From the NCBI GenBank assembly GCA_002502365.1, contig DAOJ01000044.1, forward strand, positions 1 to 22,386: a DNA stretch of 22,386 bases, in the 5' to 3' direction. Source of the DNA: Euryarchaeota archaeon UBA106. Lineage in GTDB: Archaea; Thermoplasmatota; Poseidoniia; Poseidoniales; Thalassarchaeaceae. The first letter of the stretch is position 1. Each line of letters opens with the position of its first letter. Under the pieces are notes generated by a model. It searched no databases, was not told where the DNA came from, and saw only the letters and a list, made by a program, of their open reading frames with translations. Shown piece by piece: positions 15,393-22,386 of this stretch. The translations under genes and the position numbers were made by a program.

Positions 15393-15467
15393 GCCACTGT
15401 GGCTTAGGGGTATAGCGTCGCCTTGGTAAGGCGAAGGTCGGGGGTTCAATTCCCCCCAGTGGCTCCA
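15393..15467 (+). tRNA. tRNA-Thr, anticodon GGT
   Basis: Acceptor stem GCCACTG pairs perfectly with CAGTGGC. The D arm contains GGCTTAGGGGTATAGC. The anticodon arm is TCGCC-TTGGTAA-GGCGA with anticodon GGT (reads ACC and ACU). The T arm is GGGGG-TTCAATT-CCCCC. The discriminator is T, as in archaeal tRNA-Thr, and CCA is encoded (15465-15467). The variable loop is short (class I). Confidence 0.97.
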
Positions 15468-15478
15468 AAATATGGGCG

Positions 15479-15486
15479 TTTTTTTT
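15479..15486 (+). terminator. T8 terminator after tRNA-Thr
   Basis: Eight consecutive T begin 12 nt after the encoded CCA of tRNA-Thr, typical of archaeal oligo-U termination of a small RNA transcript. It also separates the tRNA unit from the promoter of the giant surface protein downstream. Confidence 0.6.
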
Positions 15487-15500
15487 ACAAATTTCGTCAC

Positions 15501-15512
15501 TAAAATAATTTA
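15501..15512 (+). promoter_or_regulatory. Putative TATA box of the second giant surface protein gene
   Basis: TAAAATAATTTA is A/T-rich and lies about 62-73 nt before the ATG at 15574. Initiation 25-30 nt downstream would fall around 15530-15540, at the palindrome described at 15533-15549. There is no strong Shine-Dalgarno before the ATG. Confidence 0.4.
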
Positions 15513-15532
15513 CACTCTATTTCTCCAATTCG

Positions 15533-15549
15533 CCTGTTCGTAGAACAGG
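15533..15549. promoter_or_regulatory. Perfect 7-3-7 palindrome upstream of the second giant surface protein gene
   Basis: CCTGTTC-GTA-GAACAGG is a perfect inverted repeat with the same 7-3-7 design and the same GTA spacer (in gene direction) as the site at 6501-6517, though the arms differ in sequence. Its centre is 33 nt before the ATG, near the expected transcription start. It may be an operator or a 5'-terminal RNA hairpin. Confidence 0.45.
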
Positions 15550-15573
15550 GACCGAGTATTCTATAATCTCACT

Positions 15574-18500
15574 ATGCCTGTAAGGTCTATGCCCGCCAGC
15601 CGCCGAAGACTAGCAACCGCTCTTGTCATGTTGATGTTATTCGCCCCATTTGCCAGTGCAGGGGTCTCTAATTGGACAATATCATCCCCTATCAGTCCGG
15701 ATGAAGAAGGAATAACAGTGAATGCGTTTAGAGTGCCCAGCAACCAGACGATTGTGGATGGTTGGATCGGAGTTTCTAGTGATCCCATGGCAACTTCAAC
15801 ACACCAAATGATTACTATCAAAGGTGTAGATTTTGATAATGGAACTTATGATGGTACAACTGGCTCCCTGATTAATGGTAATATCACAATGATAGATGAT
15901 GGAAGCATCGCTACAGTATCTAACTTTGACGATAATGGAAATTACTCAATTGCAATGTCTGACGATTTTAAATCAGGCCCGGGTGAAATGATTTGGGATT
16001 TGGATCTAGGTGCCCCTTCAGAAACATGCGGTGGTTTGTTGATGTTTACTGTGACCTCTGGACATGACAACAACTTCAATGCTGCTTTGGATACCTCTGA
16101 AATCGAAACTACAATTGAATTATGTCAAACAAATCAAACAATAGTTGGTGGTAATGGTCTGCCGCCTCTCGGAGATGTTAACGGAACTGTGCAAAACGGT
16201 TCTTTAGAAGTCGAGCCGACGGCTTTACCTGTAGGTGACGTTAACTGCCCCAATGGTGGTACATTTTTCGAATGGGGCAATGATTTCGGAATGTTCTATG
16301 ATAGGGTTATGACATTGAACTCAACTGAGATAGAAGGCAGTTTCTATTTCTGTCAGCCTCTTGAATTATGGTTTGGTACTTTACTTGACTTTAATGGCAC
16401 CATAACCGGAACTGTGCAACAATTGGCCCATGGAACGGTTCCTGCTTCAGCAGCATCAGGCGAGGTTGTAGCTGCTACTTTACCGGGACAGCCAGTGCCT
16501 CCAGGAAGCGATGGCTGGCTTTTATTGCCCACCCTTGAGATCCCGGCCGACAGTGGTACGTTTGTGAATTATTCATTTTCTTTCGACCATTGGCATGACT
16601 TAGAATCCGGTGATGGTGCTTGGGTAGAGCATAGGATGAGGAACGGCTCTTCATGGAGTAACTGGACTTGGACTCCATTGGATACAGGATATTCACACAC
16701 CATTCCAGAAGGTGATCTTGATGTTGAAGGAACTCCTACAGATGGCACCATACCTGTTTTTGGAGGTGATACCTACAGCGGCTGGATTTCTGCCTCCACT
16801 AATCTTTCAAATTTAGATTCAATAACTGAAAATTCGGTCATTCAATTCAGATTTAGAATTGTTACCTCTGATTCTTCCACAGGCTCCCCTGGCTGGTTTA
16901 TTGACAACATTGACTACAATAATGATGGTGACGCATCCGGTGCTTGGCACCATGGATGCGATGTTAACGGATATAGCGCATACAACTATGGTACTTATTG
17001 TGGCTATGCAAATAACCAGATAAATTATCTAACACATTCTGGATTAGATCTTACGGGTGCTTCAGATATAGAATTCGATTTGCACTGGGATTTGGAAGGT
17101 TCTGGATGGGATAACTTATGTATTGAACTCTCAAATAACAACGGCGCTAGTTGGATCGATATAACCTCAGCCAGTAATTCAACCACTACTCAGTGCAGGT
17201 CACGCAGTGGTAATATCCCAGGTTATGGATATACAGATATCAACGGAGTTAACCACCTTGATGATAGTGGCGGTATGGTGACAATATCCGCATCTGTACC
17301 TACTGCACATCAAGTCTCGAATGCCGTTCTTCGGTATCACGTACAAACTGATGCCAGTGTTACCGGAGGTTCTCCTACAGGAAGTACTGACAGCGACGGA
17401 AGAGAAGGAGTAACTGTATTTGGATTCAGACCTATGGATGCTTCTGGTATGTTGTATAGTGTGTATCTAGACCCAAGTACACCTACTACCGGAAGCAACA
17501 CCAATGAATGGCAGTGGCTAACGCTGACCTCTGGATACATTTCTGAAGAGTTTGGGTTTGAAGATTCTCAAGTTACAGAACCTGAATCTGATGATATGGA
17601 TGGGTTCACTAGAACAACTACTAAATCCAATTGTAATAATGATTACACATGTGGTTGGGATTTAGGTCCTATCCAATCCTCCACTTTTGGCCCAAGTGAA
17701 GCAGCCTCATTCCCTTACGTATACAGTATAGGAACACAGGGGAGTTTCAATGGTGCAGTCGAAGAAGCCAGTTTGATAACACCAGAAATTACAGTTCCAG
17801 ATTCAGGAGTATCTTTCTTTAGTTTTGATATGTGGATATGTTGGCATTATTACTATTCTTGGAGTAACAGGCACTATCATGGTGGAGCCCTGATGGTACA
17901 GGTAAACAACGGCACATGGGAACATGTGGATCCCGGTAATTGGTATACTGACAACGATGTAATGACTACATACACTTCAGGCACAGCCTATCCTTCCACT
18001 CCTCTTGATGGAGAGAGAATTTGGACTGACGAGCATTGTGACCAAGAGGACTTTGAAAACTATGAATTATCGATGGAACAATGGGCGGGAGAAAATATCC
18101 GTTTCAAATTTATTGCTGCCGATAAATACTCATATTCTACAACAGCTCATGGTCCTCAAGGATGGTTCATAGACAATGTCGCCACCAGAATAGGTAGTTT
18201 TAATTCACCTGGTAATTGGATAAGCCAAGATATTCAACTAGATGGTATTGATGATTTTAATCTAGGAATAGTAGAAGTAGAAGCCAAAGTAGATGATAAT
18301 TCAACTCTTACTGCTTCAGTTTTGGATTCTACAACAGGCCTACCTATAATTGGCTACGAATCACTGGATTTCCCAATTAATCTGGCTGGTATTGATGTTG
18401 ACTCACATCCATCTATCAATGTTAGATTAGAGTTGGATTCTTCAAGCAGCCAATCCACTCCTATTGTGCACAACTTAGAGATCGGAGGCCCTAGAATCCT

Positions 18501-21500
18501 ATCTCCAGAATTGTTGGATTTCAACGGTTGGTCTATACCCTCAGGAATAGAGATAGTTGACGGTCTTTTCAATGCGACTTTAGTCACAAGTACTATTTCA
18601 TCAGATTATCAAAATTCAATTAAACCTATTCAGCGAATTAACTTCAATGGTAATGCCTCAAATAACGTGATTATTGACGTTCTTGATTCAAATGGAAATA
18701 GCATAGGAAATACTTCATTTGGAGGCCATGTGGCATTTTCATATCCAATAAATGGTTATTCCCTAGAAATAACCCTGCCTCCTAATGGCTACATTGAAAC
18801 TATGAGAATAAAATCAGTATACGCAGAACCCGCTAGAGATATTTCTATCGATGTCGCTGAAGATGGCAACGATAATTGGGACTTTTACTATGCCGGCGGA
18901 CGTGGACACCTCGGTTGGCAAACAAACATGTTAGATCAAGCACCTAGCACCAGTAATAATCCAATAAGTTCTACATCAATGGAATTTTACCTAACAGCAG
19001 GAGTGCCACAGAGTGTAACTGTATTGATTCCAGAAGGCAGCATGGTTCATTCTGGTTTGTTAGCAATTACTTCGGATGCTGATGGATTTGACAGTTCAAT
19101 AAATTTAGATGTTAATGGATACCAATCGACTATCTCAACCACGAGCAGTCATTTGACTTACCATAGATTGTCGCCAAATCAAGCAGCATCAATTTCGGCA
19201 ATGGGTGCTTCTTGGACTGACACCAATTCCAATGATAGGATGTGGAAGGAGGTCACGATGACTTTCGAAAGTAGTGCAACACAAACAATTTCACTTTCTC
19301 GATTTGCCATCTCTTATTCGGTCACCGAAACGGTTTCTAATCTAGCAACGGAACTTTCGATTTACAAAATCAATGCTGCAGCAGAGAATCCTACCTTGGT
19401 TAACATCAATATACCAACAAACCTATCTTCTTCAGCGGGCCAAGTAGTTATAGATGGACAAATAACACATGAATTACTTATCAAAAATAAGGATTTCAAT
19501 GTTCCAAATGCATTCTATCCTGATGGGTCTATGTATGAGATTGTAACCAGTCACAGACATCTTTACGATAATTCGAATCTTGCTAGTATTACTCTAGATG
19601 GTATTGGTTCGGATGGTGAAACTATTTCTTTTGAGGCGATTAATTCCCCAGATGGTTCTTGGGGAGTTAATTCCGGATCAGTGACATTCCAACAAACATC
19701 AGGAAATGAATTAATGCATCTAGATGAACAACTAAGTCAGGTTGCAATAGTTGATGGAGGAGATGGTTGGATGGACGTTCAGGTATCTTGGAAATTTGAG
19801 TTATCCTGGAATTGGGATGACGTAAATAAAATAAATTGGATTTCTCAAGCTATGGATACAAATGGAGAGTCAATTTGGCCAGCAGGTTCTGTAAGTGGCG
19901 CATTAGGAAACGCAGTTGAAAATGACTTGCAGATAGATCATTTCGAGATACGTGATCAAAATGATCGCCTTATTTCAAATCAATTCTCCCCCTTCTATCC
20001 TCATCCTATTTCTGAAGGAAGTCAAATCAATGTCTCAGGTTCTGTCAGATTCCAGGATACAGAAGATACCACGCCACTACAATCCGATTTCCAAGTGCGT
20101 GTAAATATTTCAGGGTCAATCTACCTTCTCGAATCTTTGGAAAATGGAGAGTTTTCCGGTACATTTAATGCACCAGCAGGTATGTCTGAAATTTCAGTCA
20201 CTCCTGATTTGTTCAGAGTGGGTCCTCTGTCGGGATCTATAGGGGCAATGGATGAATCAGGTCAACCACCAACTGTAACTATCGTAAACGATTTCACTCC
20301 ACCAATCGTTGGGCCTTTGCAGGTCATGACTCCTTCGGGACTGCAAAACGCTAACGGAAAGGTTTGGGACCCTTCAATGCCATTGAGTTTCTTCGTTACT
20401 CTTGAAGAGAACGAAGCAAGAGGGGAAACAATCACACTAAGATATTGGCGAGCCGATGTTGATGATACAAACATGAATGGTATTGCTGAGGAAGATGAGT
20501 ATTTGTCCCAAACTCAACCCCTAACTGCTGGTATGGTGGGACAAGAACAAGTAAATTTTGCAGCAATCGATGTTTCATCACAACAATTCAATAGTCCAGT
20601 ATACGCGTATCTAGAAGGTATAGACTGGGCTGGATTATCTTATCAGGAGGGAGGAACAGGTGGTGGCCCTGGGGCTGCAAATTCATGGGCAAGCGTAATA
20701 GTTGCAATTGATGAGCCAACTACAATTGTACCAAATGGATATGAATTAGATTCATACAACGGATACTTACTTGCGGGAAACATGCATGTATTTAGAATGC
20801 AGATTAATGAACCCAATGGTCTACAAACGTTAGATAATGTAACCATTATGCTCTGTGGAGATAGGCTAGATAATCTTGGTAAAATATCCTACAACCCAAG
20901 CTCAGATGAATTATGGACTCCTGTTGATTCTATGGTCAACGCAATCTCCATGCAAACTCAAAGCATAACTTCATCTGTTACGGAATTAGCATTGGTATTC
21001 GAAATCTCATGGGATTATTCTTGGGAAGAGGGTCAATATTCATGCAAACCTGCTGTAAGTATAATTGATGAAGTTACAGAAGTTGCATATCAAGATAACA
21101 TTGGAGAGATTTCGTGGATTTTGGACAATACAATTATCGCCATACCGAATGGAATAAATGATTTAACTACTCCAATTATGAGTTCTAATGATCTACATTT
21201 ATACCTCCAGGCAGGGGATCAATTTTCGATGGATGGAGGACTCTTTTATGCCCAGTCTGGTGAAATATTCAATGACATAAAACCAGATATGCAAGTTGAA
21301 ATCGAAGTTTTATATGGTGGCCAATTCATAACTTCAATTGCAAGTATAAACGATGATGGAACTTGGTTTGGCTCAATGACAATAGAATCCTTCACCCCTC
21401 CATCTCCTACAATGAACGTAAGTACCAGCGTGCTATATGTTCCGGGCCTGGGAGGTTCATTAGTAAATTCGGATGCTAAAATAACCGTGGATAGCAAGGA

Positions 21501-22386
21501 CCCTACCATACTATTCGATCAAATAGCATATCCGGATTCATCACTAACTGTGTTGGAGTCAGACCTACTTGGTGAGGTTTTAGTAACCATCACAATGGTT
21601 GATGAAATCGGAATGCCAGAAAGTGATCTTGAGGTGGCTTGGCTTTACATCAGTGAAAACCAACCAGTCATCGGCACAGAATCAACCGGAACATTAAGGC
21701 TACTTGATGATGGAATGGAAATACAAAATGGTGAAGAATCTTTTTCGGGTCAACAAGTATTCCAAGGAACCCTAGATCTAAGGCCAATGTTAGAAGATTT
21801 TGATATTGAAATGGGAGACCGAATCATGTTCTGGGTGACCTCGACAGATAGAGCAGGGAATGAAGTAATTGGATTAGGTAGCTACAATAACCCAAAAACA
21901 GTAGCTCTAAGAATTATGGAATTTAATCCGGCCCTGGATAATATTGTAATTACTCCTAAAAACCCATTAACTGATACAACGGTAACTGTTGAAACCTACT
22001 GGTCAAATAGTGGTAAGAGAAGTGGTTCTATTGAAATCAATCTCTATGAATTAATTGATGAACAATGGCAACAACCTGATTCTAGCAGCATACAATTGGA
22101 ATTAGATCCGGAAACAAGTTCAGTTTATGCAAAATTCGAATGGGTAGCGGGAGAAATCGAACAACCAGTTCTCTACATAATCATCGACAAAGATTTCCAA
22201 AATGGTGAACCCGTGATTGGAATCCAGGTTACAAAACCAATAACCGATGAAGGAGGTAGTGAAGATACTACAACTTACATTATTATAGGTGGAATTTTCT
22301 TAGTTGCCGTTGCCATGGTAGGATTCTTCATGAGTCGATCAAGATCAGATGATGAGGAATATTACTACGACGATGAAGACGATTCA
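15574..22386 (+). CDS. Giant secreted, membrane-anchored surface protein (>=2271 aa), 3' end outside window
   Basis: One frame stays open from ATG 15574 to the right edge (2271 codons). The signal peptide is clear: basic start, hydrophobic core ATALVMLMLFAPF and an A-S-A cleavage site near residue 29. Two jelly-roll/MAM-like segments, each ending in the G-W-F-I-D-N motif found in immune-inhibitor-A-type proteins, end at about residues 440-445 and 863-868. Beta-sandwich repeats fill the middle, with an EF-hand-like D-x-N-x-N-G...E loop at 1631-1642. A CARDB-like domain lies near 2110-2230. A membrane helix at about 2235-2253 is followed by SRSRS and a strongly acidic D/E/Y tail, so the true end must be close. 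No catalytic site is recognised; it is probably an adhesin or surface-layer-associated protein. The ATG lacks a Shine-Dalgarno, and the in-frame ATG at 15589 (AAGG upstream) is a possible alternative start. Confidence 0.88.
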   Translation, partial: MPVRSMPASRRRLATALVMLMLFAPFASAGVSNWTISSPISPDEEGITVNAFRVPSNQTIVDGWIGVSSDPMATSTHQMITIKGVDFDNGTYDGTTGSLINGNITMIDDGSIATVSNFDDNGNYSIAMSDDFKSGPGEMIWDLDLGAPSETCGGLLMFTVTSGHDNNFNAALDTSEIETTIELCQTNQTIVGGNGLPPLGDVNGTVQNGSLEVEPTALPVGDVNCPNGGTFFEWGNDFGMFYDRVMTLNSTEIEGSFYFCQPLELWFGTLLDFNGTITGTVQQLAHGTVPASAASGEVVAATLPGQPVPPGSDGWLLLPTLEIPADSGTFVNYSFSFDHWHDLESGDGAWVEHRMRNGSSWSNWTWTPLDTGYSHTIPEGDLDVEGTPTDGTIPVFGGDTYSGWISASTNLSNLDSITENSVIQFRFRIVTSDSSTGSPGWFIDNIDYNNDGDASGAWHHGCDVNGYSAYNYGTYCGYANNQINYLTHSGLDLTGASDIEFDLHWDLEGSGWDNLCIELSNNNGASWIDITSASNSTTTQCRSRSGNIPGYGYTDINGVNHLDDSGGMVTISASVPTAHQVSNAVLRYHVQTDASVTGGSPTGSTDSDGREGVTVFGFRPMDASGMLYSVYLDPSTPTTGSNTNEWQWLTLTSGYISEEFGFEDSQVTEPESDDMDGFTRTTTKSNCNNDYTCGWDLGPIQSSTFGPSEAASFPYVYSIGTQGSFNGAVEEASLITPEITVPDSGVSFFSFDMWICWHYYYSWSNRHYHGGALMVQVNNGTWEHVDPGNWYTDNDVMTTYTSGTAYPSTPLDGERIWTDEHCDQEDFENYELSMEQWAGENIRFKFIAADKYSYSTTAHGPQGWFIDNVATRIGSFNSPGNWISQDIQLDGIDDFNLGIVEVEAKVDDNSTLTASVLDSTTGLPIIGYESLDFPINLAGIDVDSHPSINVRLELDSSSSQSTPIVHNLEIGGPRILSPELLDFNGWSIPSGIEIVDGLFNATLVTSTISSDYQNSIKPIQRINFNGNASNNVIIDVLDSNGNSIGNTSFGGHVAFSYPINGYSLEITLPPNGYIETMRIKSVYAEPARDISIDVAEDGNDNWDFYYAGGRGHLGWQTNMLDQAPSTSNNPISSTSMEFYLTAGVPQSVTVLIPEGSMVHSGLLAITSDADGFDSSINLDVNGYQSTISTTSSHLTYHRLSPNQAASISAMGASWTDTNSNDRMWKEVTMTFESSATQTISLSRFAISYSVTETVSNLATELSIYKINAAAENPTLVNINIPTNLSSSAGQVVIDGQITHELLIKNKDFNVPNAFYPDGSMYEIVTSHRHLYDNSNLASITLDGIGSDGETISFEAINSPDGSWGVNSGSVTFQQTSGNELMHLDEQLSQVAIVDGGDGWMDVQVSWKFELSWNWDDVNKINWISQAMDTNGESIWPAGSVSGALGNAVENDLQIDHFEIRDQNDRLISNQFSPFYPHPISEGSQINVSGSVRFQDTEDTTPLQSDFQVRVNISGSIYLLESLENGEFSGTFNAPAGMSEISVTPDLFRVGPLSGSIGAMDESGQPPTVTIVNDFTPPIVGPLQVMTPSGLQNANGKVWDPSMPLSFFVTLEENEARGETITLRYWRADVDDTNMNGIAEEDEYLSQTQPLTAGMVGQEQVNFAAIDVSSQQFNSPVYAYLEGIDWAGLSYQEGGTGGGPGAANSWASVIVAIDEPTTIVPNGYELDSYNGYLLAGNMHVFRMQINEPNGLQTLDNVTIMLCGDRLDNLGKISYNPSSDELWTPVDSMVNAISMQTQSITSSVTELALVFEISWDYSWEEGQYSCKPAVSIIDEVTEVAYQDNIGEISWILDNTIIAIPNGINDLTTPIMSSNDLHLYLQAGDQFSMDGGLFYAQSGEIFNDIKPDMQVEIEVLYGGQFITSIASINDDGTWFGSMTIESFTPPSPTMNVSTSVLYVPGLGGSLVNSDAKITVDSKDPTILFDQIAYPDSSLTVLESDLLGEVLVTITMVDEIGMPESDLEVAWLYISENQPVIGTESTGTLRLLDDGMEIQNGEESFSGQQVFQGTLDLRPMLEDFDIEMGDRIMFWVTSTDRAGNEVIGLGSYNNPKTVALRIMEFNPALDNIVITPKNPLTDTTVTVETYWSNSGKRSGSIEINLYELIDEQWQQPDSSSIQLELDPETSSVYAKFEWVAGEIEQPVLYIIIDKDFQNGEPVIGIQVTKPITDEGGSEDTTTYIIIGGIFLVAVAMVGFFMSRSRSDDEEYYYDDEDDS

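Noticed and set aside
16140..16260. G-D-V-N segments in the second giant protein as a dockerin module
   Set aside because: The two G-D-V-N occurrences lack the full 12-residue calcium loop and the paired dockerin helices.
1..22386. CRISPR array, insertion sequence, integrase attachment site or rRNA
   Set aside because: No regularly spaced direct repeats, transposase or integrase genes, or rRNA signatures were seen. The tRNAs show no flanking partial duplicate suggesting integration.

Overview
The window looks like a piece of chromosome from a marine, low-GC euryarchaeon. A planktonic Poseidoniales-like (Marine Group II) lineage or a close relative is my best inference. The archaeal assignment is firm: there is an RNA polymerase Rpo7 / Spt4 / S24e / S27ae operon, an archaeal-type D-aminoacyl-tRNA deacylase, an HVO_0476-type zinc-finger protein, TATA-like boxes placed upstream of genes, and U-run termination rather than bacterial -35/-10 signals. 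The finer taxonomy rests on general resemblance (giant Ig/CARDB/FG-GAP surface proteins beside housekeeping genes, very compact gene packing) and should be tested with the Rpo7 or S24e protein.

Layout. 1-145: tail of purC (+). 148-6470: a two-gene minus-strand unit, a 1894-residue surface protein followed 14 bp later by a 207-residue protein of unknown role. 6471-6703: a divergent control region with a perfect palindrome on the surface-protein side and an unusually GC-rich, foldable leader on the rpoE side. 6704-7989: rpoE, spt4, rps24e and rps27ae, tightly coupled (+). 7976-8887: an unknown propeller-like protein (-). 8980-10924: D-aminoacyl-tRNA deacylase and proline dehydrogenase (+). 10925-11557: zinc-finger protein (-). 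11636-12430: methyltransferase-like protein (+). 12349-15091: a minus-strand pair made of a six-pass membrane protein with four CxxC motifs and a membrane-tethered subtilisin-like protease. 15181-15266 tRNA-Ser(GGA) (-) and 15393-15467 tRNA-Thr(GGT) (+) diverge from a shared spacer. 15574 to the right edge: a second giant secreted protein of at least 2271 residues, with a signal peptide and a C-terminal membrane anchor just inside the edge.

How it fits together. The window mixes core information-processing genes with a cell-surface set: two very large anchored exoproteins and an anchored subtilase co-transcribed with a zinc-ribbon membrane protein. This suits a heterotroph that handles proteins or polymers at its surface. 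Proline dehydrogenase fits amino-acid catabolism and D-aminoacyl-tRNA deacylase guards translation, but neither proves a link to the surface genes. All four convergent gene pairs abut or overlap (2 bp gap, 14 bp overlap, 0 bp gap, 82 bp overlap), so the genome is very compact.

The best leads for something undescribed are regulatory. Both giant surface-protein genes have a perfect 7-bp inverted repeat with a 3-nt GTA spacer (read in gene direction) about 35-40 nt before the start codon. The rpoE leader is a local GC peak with several helices. The proline dehydrogenase ribosome-binding site sits inside a predicted hairpin. No CRISPR array, insertion sequence, rRNA or integrase gene is visible.
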